A stretch of DNA of 64,000 nt. It comes from Paraburkholderia terricola (GTDB lineage Bacteria; Pseudomonadota; Gammaproteobacteria; Burkholderiales; Burkholderiaceae). The DNA is taken from positions 186,001 through 250,000 of the forward strand of contig NZ_FRAB01000003.1 in NCBI RefSeq assembly GCF_900142195.1. The letters are read 5' to 3'. The notes beneath the pieces are model-generated. The model was not told where the DNA came from. It was given only the letters and a program-made list of their open reading frames with translations, and made no database searches. The stretch's first letter is position 1, and each line of letters starts with the position of its first letter. Position numbers and translations under genes: made by a program. Below are positions 1-9,031 of the stretch, in pieces.

Positions 1-294
1 GATCAGCGGATGCTTCGCCAACGTGTCGTAGGCGGCCAGCAGATCGTTGAGGTTGGTTTCGCGCGTGACCGTCTCCTGCTCGCTGCGTGTGCGCGCGTGC
101 CCGGTCAGGTCGAACGTGAGGCACACGCAGCCGAGCGCCGCGGCCTGCCGCGCGCGTTCCAGATACTGGTCCTGATTGCCGCCCCAGCCATGCACGAAGA
201 GCACGCCTGGCACGGTCGTCTTCGGCGCGAGGATGGTCGCGTCGAGATGACCGGTTTCGATGGGTATTTGCACGCGGTATCTGTCCGCCGTCAT
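1..294 (-). CDS. alpha/beta hydrolase, C-terminal part cut off by the window edge
   Basis: The first 98 residues of an alpha/beta-hydrolase (dienelactone hydrolase or acyl-peptidase style) read leftward off the window. The oxyanion-type motif HGWGGNQ lies near residue 36, after a hydrophobic beta strand (PGVLFV), as is normal for this fold. The nucleophile elbow and the catalytic His lie beyond the edge, so the substrate cannot be judged. Its ATG overlaps the stop codon of the upstream DUF3182 gene in an ATGA, so the two are very probably translated together. What is seen is the fold motif and the coupling; the enzymatic class is inference. Confidence 0.8.
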   Translation of the reverse strand, partial: MTADRYRVQIPIETGHLDATILAPKTTVPGVLFVHGWGGNQDQYLERARQAAALGCVCLTFDLTGHARTRSEQETVTRETNLNDLLAAYDTLAKHPLI

Positions 295-1433
295 GTTTCG
301 CTACTCCCGTCTACCGTATAAAACTTCGTGATTTCGCCCGCCTGCGGATCGGTGCCGTGATAGATCAGGCACGCGTCCGCGGGCACCTCGGCGTGCGCGC
401 CATAGATTTCCCACGTCGACGCCCGCACCGTGTGCGCGTTGCGGTCCGCCTGGAGCACGCGCAGCGCGCCGATTTCCGCGCCGCTCGCGCCGCCCAGCCG
501 CCACGACTGTTCGAGCACGCCGCAATAGTGCGTGCCGTTCGCGTCGGCGCCCCAGCCCACGTCATAGTTGCGCCGCGACGCGTAGAAGCCGGCGTAGTAC
601 TTTTGCACGCAGGCATCGAACGCGCGCGCCCGGGCAATGGCCTCTCGAACGTCGTCCGCCATGTCGAGACGCGCGAGCGCGTCGAAATCGCCGCGCACGA
701 CGACGAGGTCCGAGCCGCCGTACACATGATGACCGTGGTTGTTGACCGTCAGTCTCTGCACGCCGTGATAGCTCGCCACCAGGCCGTCGAGCGTGACGCG
801 GCCGACACTCAGCGTCTCGATGTTCTCCAGATGCCGTTCGACGACGACGCCCTCGGCCCGCAACGCAGCGTCGCCGATGTCGTCGAGTTCGGCGGCGAGC
901 TGCTCGCCGGTTTCCACGAGCGCTTGCCCCGCGCCGCCGATGCCGTAAGGCCGCTTGATGCGCACCCGCCCGCCCGGCCACAGCAACGCGGCGGCGTCGA
1001 GCGCGTCGTCCCGCGAGAACGCCGCGTAGCCCGGCAGCACGAGTCCGCGAACCTGCTCGCTGAATTCACGCGACCAGCCTTGCGGCGCATGCCGCGCGCC
1101 CGGCGGCAATTCGTGCGCGATCAGCTTCGTCGCGACGAACGGATACGGCACCACGCCGCCGTACAGATCGCGCTCCGACGCGACGCCCAGCTTGCGCGCT
1201 TCATCCACGGTCAACGTGTCGTCGGGGACCAGGTAGCGGTCCGCCGAAACGATGCACGCGTCATCGACGTTGCCAGCAAGTTGCGCGCCTTTCAGTTCGG
1301 CGATCTGCCGGGCAAGCTCCCATTGGGTGTCGAGTTCGTGACCGCCGCCCGCCGCTTTGCGGCCCTGGCTGTACACCAGCACGATGGGGACCGGCGGTGG
1401 CGCGGGTAATGCAGAAGCCGCTGATGCGTCCAT
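291..1433 (-). CDS. DUF3182 family protein
   Basis: A 380-residue soluble protein with no signal peptide or membrane segment. I recognise the overall sequence as the DUF3182 family, known mainly from Burkholderiales and related proteobacteria and without an assigned reaction. Glycine-rich stretches (RIKRPYGIGGAG near the middle, then charged beta-strand segments ending in VVVERHLE) resemble the nucleotide-binding part of ATP-grasp enzymes; this resemblance is by eye only. The ATG at 1433 is preferred over the upstream in-frame start at 1598, because the extra 55 residues are Arg-rich and look like non-coding sequence. It forms a two-gene unit with the downstream alpha/beta hydrolase through a 4-base overlap. 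Confidence 0.7.
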   Translation of the reverse strand: MDASAASALPAPPPVPIVLVYSQGRKAAGGGHELDTQWELARQIAELKGAQLAGNVDDACIVSADRYLVPDDTLTVDEARKLGVASERDLYGGVVPYPFVATKLIAHELPPGARHAPQGWSREFSEQVRGLVLPGYAAFSRDDALDAAALLWPGGRVRIKRPYGIGGAGQALVETGEQLAAELDDIGDAALRAEGVVVERHLENIETLSVGRVTLDGLVASYHGVQRLTVNNHGHHVYGGSDLVVVRGDFDALARLDMADDVREAIARARAFDACVQKYYAGFYASRRNYDVGWGADANGTHYCGVLEQSWRLGGASGAEIGALRVLQADRNAHTVRASTWEIYGAHAEVPADACLIYHGTDPQAGEITKFYTVDGSSET

Positions 1434-1665
1434 GTCGCGCTCCCGATGCGAACGATAGGCTGCCGCGACACCGCGCGCCGAGCGCCGGCATGCCGCGTTG
1501 CTTTCATTACGCAAACGTCGTGCCGACAAACAGCTTCCTGGCTGCGTGGGTACGCGGATGAACGATCGGACCGAACGGGGCCGCCGCGGCCACATCATTC
1601 CGCCTTGTCGATCCGCTTAACCGCGGTGTTAAATATCGACGTGAAGGCTTACAAAGGAGACAAGC

Positions 1666-2127
1666 ATGAGCGATTCGCTTCATCGTCCGTCGCTGGGTTC
1701 GGCGGTGTACTACCGGGACCCGTTCGCCGCGCTCGACTGGCTCGAAAAAGCATTCGGCTTCGAGCGCCGGATGGTCATCACGGATAGCGACGGCCGATTG
1801 GCCCATTCGGAGATGCGCTTTGGCGACAGCTACGTGATGATCGCCGGCGAATGGTCCGACGACTCGGCCAGTCCCGCTTCGATCGGCGGCAAGAACACGC
1901 AGTCGGTACACGTGCAATTGCGCGAGGGCATCGACGAACACTGCGCGAGCGCGCGCGCCGCGGGCGCGATCATTACGCGTGAGCCGGCCGATCAGTTTTA
2001 CGGCGACCGCGTCTACGCCGCCCGCGATCCTGAAGGGCACATCTGGAGCTTCGGCCAAACGGTGCGCAGCGTGTCGCGCGAGGAAGCCGAGCGCGCGAGC
2101 GGCCTGAAGATCGAAGGCTGGGTGTAA
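1666..2127 (+). CDS. VOC / glyoxalase-fold protein (PhnB-like)
   Basis: A 153-residue single-domain protein of the vicinal oxygen chelate superfamily. It starts with the usual strand and YYRDP element, then AALDWLEKAFGF, which is typical of PhnB and glyoxalase-like proteins that keep the beta-alpha-beta-beta-beta module. Possible metal-ligand positions are the His in LAHSEM, the His in SVHVQL and an acidic residue near RDPEGHIWSFGQ at the C-terminus. A strong AAAGGAG ribosome binding site lies about 8 bases before the ATG. It stands alone between divergent DUF3182 and convergent DedA genes. The reaction (lyase, dioxygenase or resistance protein) cannot be told from sequence. Confidence 0.82.
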   Translation: MSDSLHRPSLGSAVYYRDPFAALDWLEKAFGFERRMVITDSDGRLAHSEMRFGDSYVMIAGEWSDDSASPASIGGKNTQSVHVQLREGIDEHCASARAAGAIITREPADQFYGDRVYAARDPEGHIWSFGQTVRSVSREEAERASGLKIEGWV

Positions 2128-2302
2128 GCAGAGGTGAGCCGGTCATGCGCCGATGACACGGCGCGGCCCGGCTTATCGCGGCGTGGCGTTGGTCAGCACG
2201 CGCGCGACCCGCGCGGCGATGCGGGGACGGGTGTGCCGACCGCGACGATCAGCGCCGGCGCGAAAGCCCGCAAGGCGGATAACGCTGTCATGACCCTGCG
2301 AA

Positions 2303-2950
2303 TCAGTGAGCGCGCATGCGCCGGTTGACGAAGCGCCACACGGCGCTGACGAGCAACGAACCGACGCCGAGCGAGACGCCCAGCAGCACGATCGAACTCA
2401 TGTGATCGCGCACCAGCGGCACGTTGCCGAACAGATAACCCGCCGCGACCAGCGAGACGATCCACAGCGCCGCTCCGGCGGTGACGAACGACACGAAACG
2501 CGCGAACGTCATGCGTGAAACGCCGGCGACGAACGGCGCGAAGGTTCGCACCACGGCGATGAACGGCGACAGCAGAAACGTCAGGCCGCCACGCGCTTCG
2601 TAAAACGCGTGCGCCTTGCGCAGCGCATTCTTGTCGAGCCAGCGATAGTCGGCGGTATAGACCTTTTCGCCGATCGCGCGGCCGATTGCATAGTCGACGA
2701 TGCTGCCGGCCACCGTGGCGGCGAACAGCACCGGAACCACGAACCAGACGTTCAGCGCGCCGGTGGCGGCGAGCGCGCCGCAGATGAAAATCAGCGGATC
2801 GCCAGGCAGGAAAAAGAGCGGCAGAAAACCGATCTCCACGAATACGACGAGAAACAGCATCGCGTAAACGACGGCGCCGTATTCGGCGGTCAGGCCGCTC
2901 AGGTGCTGGTCGAAGTGCAGGGCGATCTGCAGAAAATGCGTCAGGTCCAT
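2303..2950 (-). CDS. DedA family inner-membrane protein
   Basis: A 215-residue polytopic membrane protein of the DedA (SNARE-associated/VTT) family, which is linked to lipid flipping and proton-dependent envelope homeostasis. The family hallmarks are visible: FVEIGFLPLFFLPGDP in the first re-entrant segment, then RTFAPFVAG in the second. The usual GRFIPxxR motif reads SPFIAVVR here, so the first of the two conserved arginines, essential in the E. coli members YqjA and YghB, is replaced while the second is kept. Length is normal for the family. The gene is convergent with the VOC gene and divergent from the GNAT gene. Confidence 0.88.
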   Translation of the reverse strand: MDLTHFLQIALHFDQHLSGLTAEYGAVVYAMLFLVVFVEIGFLPLFFLPGDPLIFICGALAATGALNVWFVVPVLFAATVAGSIVDYAIGRAIGEKVYTADYRWLDKNALRKAHAFYEARGGLTFLLSPFIAVVRTFAPFVAGVSRMTFARFVSFVTAGAALWIVSLVAAGYLFGNVPLVRDHMSSIVLLGVSLGVGSLLVSAVWRFVNRRMRAH

Positions 2951-3079
2951 CGTGGCTCGAAAGGGAAATACCGATGCTCAGGAGTTTAGTGCCGTGGCGG
3001 CGTTGGGCGCTTGTTTATTTCGCGTGGCCAATGTCAATATCGCGGCATGCCCTGGAATAAACGAACGTAGGAAACGCTC

Positions 3080-3607
3080 ATGCAACGCGCCCACGCCGTC
3101 ACTTTCCGTTTTGCCGAACCGCACGATGCGGCCGTGATCCGTGCGATCGAATTCGAAGCGGGTCTGCGTTTCGTCAGCGTCGGCATGACGGGTATTGCCG
3201 ATGCGCCGCCCATGCCGCTGGAACTCGTCGAGCGCAAGATCGCCGCGCGCGAAATCATCGTCGCCGTGGAAGCCGATCAAACATGCGTCGGATTCGTGAT
3301 GTTCGAGCCGCAGCCCGCGCGCTTCTACGTGCAGGAGTTGGACGTGCTCACCACGCATGCCGGGCGGCGCATCGGCGCGGCGCTGATCGAGCAGGTCGCG
3401 CAACTCGCGCGTGCGCGAGGGGCGATGCAACTCACGCTGTCGACGTATCGCGAGGTGCCGTGGAATGCGCCGTACTATCGGCGGCTCGGCTTTCGCGACA
3501 TCGAGTCAGCCGAACTCGACGCGGCGCTGATCGCGCGGCGCGAAGCGCATATCGCGCGCGGACTCGACGAATCGAAACGCGTGTTCATGCGGCGCGATCT
3601 GGCGTGA
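3080..3607 (+). CDS. GNAT family N-acetyltransferase
   Basis: A 175-residue single-domain acetyltransferase of the GNAT superfamily. Visible elements are the N-terminal strand-helix (VTFRFAEPHDAAVIRAIE), the central strand FYVQELDVLTTHAGRRIGAALIEQV with the acetyl-CoA pyrophosphate-binding R-x-x-G-x-A pattern (RRIGAAL), and the C-terminal WNAPYYRRLGFRDI, in which the Tyr-Tyr pair and LGF are typical. A GGAAACG site precedes the ATG. The substrate is unknown; a small-molecule amine is most likely. It is divergent from the DedA gene and has no operon partner. Confidence 0.88.
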   Translation: MQRAHAVTFRFAEPHDAAVIRAIEFEAGLRFVSVGMTGIADAPPMPLELVERKIAAREIIVAVEADQTCVGFVMFEPQPARFYVQELDVLTTHAGRRIGAALIEQVAQLARARGAMQLTLSTYREVPWNAPYYRRLGFRDIESAELDAALIARREAHIARGLDESKRVFMRRDLA

Positions 3608-3980
3608 GGTTCGACGAGCGCGCGTTCGCTTCCAATGACTGAAAACAGGCGGCGCGCCGCTTCAGCTTTATTACAACTGCACACGCTTCACCTCTCATTT
3701 TCCTTCGTATAACCGCCGGCAATCACCCTATTCATAACTTTCAATAGTTGGCAATCGAGTGGGTGCCCATAATCTGCACCCAATCGAGACCACGCCGCGA
3801 CGATAAAGAGAAGAACGTCGAGCGTGAACCAAGAACAAGAATGCGTCTTTGCGGAATTGAACCGGTGTCGGCGCCGTCTGTTTGAAGGAACGGTCTCGCT
3901 ACGACTTCTGCGAACCGCGCAAGGGCCGCAGGTGACGGCGAATCCGTTCGCACCCATCGCACCCGCCTACAGGGCATAGC
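3608..3980. other. intergenic region with an inverted repeat, no convincing gene
   Basis: This stretch of about 370 bases is less GC-rich than its neighbours. Short frames exist on both strands, but none has the third-position GC bias of the flanking genes. The only structure I see is the inverted repeat at 3760-3782, listed separately. It probably holds the promoter for the cytochrome b561/ABC importer block that follows. Confidence 0.5.
3760..3782. promoter_or_regulatory. inverted repeat, candidate operator
   Basis: TGGGTGC and its exact reverse complement GCACCCA are separated by 9 bases, roughly 200 bases upstream of the cytochrome b561-type gene. There is no T-run after either arm, so a protein-binding site is more likely than a terminator. 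No regulator can be assigned. Confidence 0.3.
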
Positions 3981-4754
3981 ATGCACAGTGTCTTTACCTG
4001 GCTTCTCATGCCGCTATCAGGCGCCGGCGAACATCACGTCGCGACCTGGCTCGCCTGGCATGGACGACTGATGGTGCTTAGTTGGGCGGTGTTGCTGCCT
4101 GCCGGTGTCCTCGCGGCGCGATATTTCAAAGTCCTGCCACATCAGTCGTGGCCCGCCGAACTCGACAACAAGACATGGTGGCGCGCGCACCAGACGCTTC
4201 AGTGGGCAGGCGTGCTGCTGATGAGCGCTGGCCTCGCCCTCGCATGGCGCAACGCGCCCGGCGCTTCATGGCTGGCGAGGGCGCATGGAACCTTGGGATG
4301 GTGCATCGGTGCGGCGGGCTGGCTGCAGATTGCCGGCGGGATAGTGCGCGGAACCAAGGGCGGTCCCAACGATCCGCGTCGCGGAAACCAGCGTTCCGGC
4401 GATTCCTTTCGAGGCGATCACTACGACATGACGCCGCGCCGCGTCGCGTTCGAACTCCTTCACAAGATACTCGGCACGAGCGCGATTCTGGCTGCGCTCT
4501 TCGCGGTGGCGACAGGTCTGTATGCGGCGGACGCGCCGCGCTGGATGGCGGTCGTGCTCGCGTCATGGTTGTGCCTGCTCGGCGCGCTTGCGGTTCGCTG
4601 GCAGCGGCAAGGCCGATGCATCGATACCTACCAGGCGATCTGGGGACCCGACGAGATTCATCCAGGAAACAGGCGCCGATCGATCGGATGGGGCATACGC
4701 CGCTATTCGGCGCGGTCATGGGAGCGCCGCTGGCGCACGCCGCGACACGATTGA
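3981..4754 (+). CDS. cytochrome b561-type transmembrane haem protein
   Basis: A 257-residue membrane protein of the cytochrome b561/ferric reductase transmembrane type rather than the bacterial CybB type. Four histidines sit where the two b haems should be bound: in WLAWHGRL (helix 1), WWRAHQTL (helix 2), ARAHGTLGW (helix 3) and ELLHKILG (helix 4). Five to six hydrophobic helices are visible, with an Arg-rich C-terminal tail. The likely role is electron transfer across the membrane. The gene starts 30 bases before an ABC importer operon on the same strand, and why a haem protein leads that operon is not clear. The start follows an A/G-poor leader, so it is only moderately certain. Confidence 0.75.
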   Translation: MHSVFTWLLMPLSGAGEHHVATWLAWHGRLMVLSWAVLLPAGVLAARYFKVLPHQSWPAELDNKTWWRAHQTLQWAGVLLMSAGLALAWRNAPGASWLARAHGTLGWCIGAAGWLQIAGGIVRGTKGGPNDPRRGNQRSGDSFRGDHYDMTPRRVAFELLHKILGTSAILAALFAVATGLYAADAPRWMAVVLASWLCLLGALAVRWQRQGRCIDTYQAIWGPDEIHPGNRRRSIGWGIRRYSARSWERRWRTPRHD

Positions 4755-4783
4755 ACCGAACGACATCAACATACGGAGACTTC

Positions 4784-5875
4784 ATGTCAGGACTTGAACT
4801 GCGCCAGGTCGTCAAGCGCTTTGGTGCGACAACGGTGGTCGAGCATCTGGATCTGCGGATCGACGAAGGCGAGTTCGTCGTGCTGCTGGGCGAATCCGGC
4901 TGCGGGAAATCCACCACATTGCGCATGATCGCGGGTCTCGAGTCGGTGACCGAAGGCCAGATCCACATTGCTGGCCGTGATGTGACGCGGGTTGCACCAG
5001 CGAAGCGCGACATTGCCATGGTGTTTCAGAACTATGCGTTGTACCCGCACATGGACGTCGCGCAAAACCTGTCGTTTGCATTGCGCCTTGCGGGGCGGTC
5101 CGACTCGGACATCGAAACCCTGGTCAATGCCGCTGCCAAAACACTGAATATCGAAAAGCTGCTGTCACGCAAACCCAGGGAGCTATCGGGCGGCCAGCGA
5201 CAGCGTGTGGCGATCGGTCGGGCCATCGTGCGCGAGCCGGAAGTATTTCTCTTCGATGAGCCGCTCTCGAATCTCGACGCCAAGTTGCGCGGCCATATGC
5301 GCGCGGAACTCGCGCTGTTGCATGAGCGCCTCGGAAAGACGACGGTCTACGTGACGCACGACCAGGTCGAAGCGATGACGCTCGCTTCACGCATCGTCAT
5401 CTTCGACAAGGGAAGGATTCAGCAGATCGGCACACCCGCCGAAGTCTTTTCAAAGCCGGCCAATCTGTTCGTGGCGAGCTTTATCGGCACGCCGACGATG
5501 AATCTGATTCCCGCGCGCGTGGAAGTTCATGACGGTGCGCTCACGCTGGCCGGGACGGGGTTCCAGTTTCATGTACCCGCCGCGCGGCTGCAAACCGCAT
5601 TGGAAGCGGGGCGCGACATCACGCTCGGGTTGCGGCCACAAGCGCTGCAACTCACGGGTGGCGCGCATTCGTTGAGACTGATCGTCGACGTCGTCGAGTA
5701 CCTCGGCACGGAAAGCGTGCTGGTTGGCCGTCTCGCGACCGATCCGCGCGTGCGGCTCACCGTGGTCGCCCCCGGCGATTGTCACGCGCTCGCGCACCAG
5801 ACCGTCGGCATCGGTTTCGATCCGCAGGCACTGCATCTATTCGACACGGCCACCACGCAACGCCTGGGACATTGA
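4784..5875 (+). CDS. carbohydrate ABC importer ATP-binding protein (MsmK/UgpC type)
   Basis: A 363-residue ATPase of the CUT1 family (MalK, UgpC, MsmK). The order is Walker A GESGCGKST near residue 38, Q-loop VFQNYALYPH, signature LSGGQRQR, Walker [18 protein letters not shown] and H-loop VTHDQVEA, followed by the C-terminal TOBE/OB regulatory region of about 120 residues. The ATG at 4784 follows ATACGGAGAC, a good ribosome binding site; longer in-frame extensions overlap the b561 gene and lack similarity. It leads a four-gene importer with a binding protein and two permeases. The nearby Rut-like catabolic genes suggest a substrate other than a common sugar, but this is inference. Confidence 0.95.
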   Translation: MSGLELRQVVKRFGATTVVEHLDLRIDEGEFVVLLGESGCGKSTTLRMIAGLESVTEGQIHIAGRDVTRVAPAKRDIAMVFQNYALYPHMDVAQNLSFALRLAGRSDSDIETLVNAAAKTLNIEKLLSRKPRELSGGQRQRVAIGRAIVREPEVFLFDEPLSNLDAKLRGHMRAELALLHERLGKTTVYVTHDQVEAMTLASRIVIFDKGRIQQIGTPAEVFSKPANLFVASFIGTPTMNLIPARVEVHDGALTLAGTGFQFHVPAARLQTALEAGRDITLGLRPQALQLTGGAHSLRLIVDVVEYLGTESVLVGRLATDPRVRLTVVAPGDCHALAHQTVGIGFDPQALHLFDTATTQRLGH

Positions 5876-5909
5876 CGGCAACGCATCCAGCACCATTCAG
5901 GAGACAATC

Positions 5910-7250
5910 GTGCAACGCAGGGAATTCGTAAAACTCGCGGGACTTTCGGTGTTCGCGGCAGGGCTTCCGATCTCCAGCAGTCACGCGCAGGATCGGTTCG
6001 CGAAGTACAAGGGAACGTCGCTCGTTCTGAGCATTCCGTCGCATCCGCACTACGAGGCGATGATCAGGCTGTTGCCTCAATTCACCGCGCTGACCGGCAT
6101 CAAGGTCGAACTGGACAAGATGCAGATGCTGCGCATGCGCGACAAGCAGTTGCTGGAAATGTCGAAGCCTCAAGGCGATTACGATCTGATCAGCTACATT
6201 GCCACGTGGAAAACCGAGTACGTCAACAAGAACCTGCTGCGCGAGCTTGCGCCGTTCTTCAAGAACCCACAGTTGTCGGACGCAGGTTACGACATGGCGG
6301 ACATGGTGCCGGCCTATGTGGAGAACATCGGACTCGTGGGCGGGGAGAAGGGATATCTGTCCGGCCCTGGCGCCAGGTTATACGGCGTCCCCTATGGCGC
6401 GGAGACGTCCATTTTGGCTTATCGGCGTGACGTTTTCAGCCAATATGATCTGAAGGTGCCGCAAACCTACGACGAGCTTCACAAACTGCTTTACGTCATC
6501 AAGGACAAGGCGCGGATCGGCGCATTGACCTCGCGCGGACAGGCTGGACACCAATGTCTGCAAGCATGGCTGCTGCACCTCAATCCGCTGGGCGGAAAAG
6601 TGTTTGACTATAACTCCGGCGTTTTTTCGCCGGTCTTCAACGACGATAACGGCGTGAAGGCGTTGAGGTTTCTGCAGGATGTCGTGCAAACAGGACCGGT
6701 GGGCATCCCGAGCTACGGTCAGGGGGAAATGATGACCGCTTTCCTGGAAGGGCAGGCGGCGATGTACCTGGACGCGACCGCTATTTTCGGTCCGGTGCGG
6801 GACAAGACTCGCTCCAGAATCAGCGACAAGGTGGGGTATGCGGTTCACCCCAAAGGCAGCCGTTACTCGAGCGAAGCAGGCGGGCTTGGCCTCGCGATCC
6901 CGCGAAATTCGAGGAATGCCGAGGCGGCGTTCCTTCTTCTTCAATGGCTCACATCGAAAGAACAGGACAAAGCCGTTTGCCGTGCGGGCGGTAGCCCCAG
7001 CCGGGTCTCGACGATAGCCGACCCCGCGATGACCCGGCAGTTTCCCGAATTTGCCGTATTGCGGGAACAGATCAAATACATCGATCCGGACTGGCGGCCA
7101 ATGATTCCCGTTTGGGACGCCATTGTCGATCAGGCTCTCGGCGTGGGCATTTCGAACGCGCTGATTGGCGCTTCGTCACCAGCTGCGGCATTGAACGGTG
7201 AGATCGCCAAAGTACTGGAGATCATGCGAAGCGCCGGCTACAAGGTCTGA
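5910..7250 (+). CDS. extracellular solute-binding protein of the ABC importer
   Basis: A 446-residue periplasmic binding protein of the family 1 (maltose-binding-like) type. The GTG at 5910, preceded by CAGGAGA, gives a leader MQRREFVKLAGLSVFAAGLP ending near SSSHA-QD. The Arg-Arg pair followed by EFVKLAG looks like a Tat signal, so export in folded form is possible. Typical features follow: KLTGIKV-like strands, YGVPYGAETSILAYRRDVF in the hinge region, and a C-terminal segment that ends with a helix packing on the lobe. It sits between the ATPase and the permeases. The ligand is not predictable from sequence. Confidence 0.92.
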   Translation: MQRREFVKLAGLSVFAAGLPISSSHAQDRFAKYKGTSLVLSIPSHPHYEAMIRLLPQFTALTGIKVELDKMQMLRMRDKQLLEMSKPQGDYDLISYIATWKTEYVNKNLLRELAPFFKNPQLSDAGYDMADMVPAYVENIGLVGGEKGYLSGPGARLYGVPYGAETSILAYRRDVFSQYDLKVPQTYDELHKLLYVIKDKARIGALTSRGQAGHQCLQAWLLHLNPLGGKVFDYNSGVFSPVFNDDNGVKALRFLQDVVQTGPVGIPSYGQGEMMTAFLEGQAAMYLDATAIFGPVRDKTRSRISDKVGYAVHPKGSRYSSEAGGLGLAIPRNSRNAEAAFLLLQWLTSKEQDKAVCRAGGSPSRVSTIADPAMTRQFPEFAVLREQIKYIDPDWRPMIPVWDAIVDQALGVGISNALIGASSPAAALNGEIAKVLEIMRSAGYKV

Positions 7251-7289
7251 GCACGTAGATATCCCATACAAGAGGCAGCCTTCGATCGG

Positions 7290-8207
7290 ATGCGATCACC
7301 GGCGCCGCTGTCACCGGAATTTCCTTTCATGAGAACGCCCTCCTGGGTCCCGTTGGTTTACGTGGGCCCGGCGGCGGCCGTCATGGCCGCCGCCTGTCTA
7401 TATCCCTTGATCTCCGGCATTCAGCTAGGTTTCTTCGACTGGTCGATGGGAACGCCGTGGGCCGACGCCCACTGGGTCGGACTTCGTCACTTCAGGACAG
7501 CCTTTGCGGACCCTGCCGTCTGGAGTTCGTTGCGGGTTACGCTGCTGTTCGCGTTTGTTTGCGTCACCGCCGAAATGAGCCTCGGCATCGCATTGGCGCT
7601 GTTGCTCGAAGCGCCCGCGCGCGCAATGGCGTTCTTCCGCAGCATGTTCATTCTTCCCATGATGATTGCGCCGATTGCCGTGGGTCTGACGTGGCGATAT
7701 CTGTTCGACGCGCAGTTCGGCTTCGTCAATGCGATCCTGCAGCACTTCGGCATGGCGCCTCATGCGTGGCTGGCCGATCCCAGCCTTTCCTTCATTGCAA
7801 TCGTCGTGTCGGATATCTGGCAATGGACGCCATTCGTGTTGATCATGATGCTTGCGGCCCTCGCCAGTGTCGATGGATCGGTACTCGAAGCGTCGCGTAT
7901 CGACGGCGCCACGTGGTGGCAAATGACCTGGCGGGTCAAGCTGCCGATGGTCGCTCACGTGATTGCGATCACGCTGTTGATGCGCGTGATCGACGCATTT
8001 CGTGTGCTCGAGGTTATCTACATTCTCACCTTCGGCGGGCCGGGTGATGCGACGGAAATTCTTTCCCTGCACATCTACAAGGCCGCGTTCGTCAGCCAGA
8101 ACCTGGGCTCCGCCGCGGCGATTTCCGTGCTGTTGCTGGCGGTCGTCGCACTCCTGTCGTGCGTGGCGCTGCGCTTTTCGAATCCACTGAAACAGGAGAA
8201 GATGTAA
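7290..8207 (+). CDS. ABC importer permease, MalF/UgpA type
   Basis: A 305-residue inner-membrane permease with six predicted helices. The EAA loop that contacts the ATPase is present as EASRIDGATWWQMTWRVKLP near residue 205. The first codon could also be the ATG at 7329 (MRTPSWVPLVY), since a clear ribosome binding site is not visible at 7290. The stop TAA shares its last A with the ATG of the next permease. It partners the second permease and the ATPase at 4784. Confidence 0.93.
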   Translation: MRSPAPLSPEFPFMRTPSWVPLVYVGPAAAVMAAACLYPLISGIQLGFFDWSMGTPWADAHWVGLRHFRTAFADPAVWSSLRVTLLFAFVCVTAEMSLGIALALLLEAPARAMAFFRSMFILPMMIAPIAVGLTWRYLFDAQFGFVNAILQHFGMAPHAWLADPSLSFIAIVVSDIWQWTPFVLIMMLAALASVDGSVLEASRIDGATWWQMTWRVKLPMVAHVIAITLLMRVIDAFRVLEVIYILTFGGPGDATEILSLHIYKAAFVSQNLGSAAAISVLLLAVVALLSCVALRFSNPLKQEKM

Positions 8208-9031
8208 TGCGCCGCTCCCCGTTGCTCATCGGCCTGCACTACACCGCGCTGGTGATCCTGGCCTGTCTGTGCGTGGCGCCGATCGCACTCATCTTCGTCA
8301 CGTCGCTGCGCAATCAGACGCAGATATTTGGCGAGCCTTTGAATCTGCTGTTCACGCCGACGCTGGAGAACTACCGCGCGGTGCTCGGCGAGGACAATTT
8401 CGCCCGTTACCTCGGAAACAGCCTGATCGTGGGTGTCGTGTCGACGGCGCTTACGCTTCTGCTCGGCTGCATGGCGGCTTATGGACTGGCGCGTTTCCGT
8501 TTCCCGGGGCGTACCGCCGTTGCCTACGCGACGCTGATGCTGCGCACGGTGCCGCTAGCGGTACTGGCACTGCCGGTGTTCATGATCTGGAGCCGGTGGA
8601 ACATGGTGAACAGCCTTTCAGGTCTGATCCTGTTGTATGTGGCGGTGAACCTGCCGTTCACTATCTGGCTGCTGTACGGTTTCGTCATTCAGATTCCGAT
8701 TGAACTGGAGGAAGCCGCCGCGCTCGATGGTTGCGGGCCGATTGGGGTCTTCTACAAGGTATTTCTCCCGCTGATCCGGCCAGGTCTTGCCGCCGCCGCC
8801 ATTTTTACTTTCCGCATCGCGTGGAATGAATTCATCCTTGCACTCGTGCTGACCGACCGCGGAACGCGCACGTTGCCCGTTGCAACGTCGCTTTACATCA
8901 CGGACATAGGCGTCGACTGGGGAAAGATCATGGCGCTCGGAAGCCTGATTGCGATTCCCCCGCTCATTTTCACGCTCGTCGCCGCGCGCCAGATCATCAC
9001 CGGATTGACTGCGGGGGCGGTCAAGGGTTAG
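8207..9031 (+). CDS. ABC importer permease, MalG/UgpE type
   Basis: A 274-residue permease with six helices and the EAA motif as EEAAALDGCGPIGVFYKVFL near residue 166. It starts in a TAATG overlap with the preceding permease, preceded by AACAGGAGAAG. The C-terminus ends in the usual ITGLTAGAVKG segment seen in MalG-like proteins. It completes an importer with all four classical parts. Confidence 0.94.
   Translation: MRRSPLLIGLHYTALVILACLCVAPIALIFVTSLRNQTQIFGEPLNLLFTPTLENYRAVLGEDNFARYLGNSLIVGVVSTALTLLLGCMAAYGLARFRFPGRTAVAYATLMLRTVPLAVLALPVFMIWSRWNMVNSLSGLILLYVAVNLPFTIWLLYGFVIQIPIELEEAAALDGCGPIGVFYKVFLPLIRPGLAAAAIFTFRIAWNEFILALVLTDRGTRTLPVATSLYITDIGVDWGKIMALGSLIAIPPLIFTLVAARQIITGLTAGAVKG

Noticed and set aside
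357..1409. Long plus-strand frame opposite DUF3182
   Set aside because: It is the antisense of a real gene; GC-rich DNA gives such mirror frames. The protein is Arg/His-rich and has no family features.
3824..3979. Possible 51-residue gene (GTG start) just before the b561-type gene
   Set aside because: Third-position GC is much lower than in neighbours and I recognise no family; kept as intergenic.
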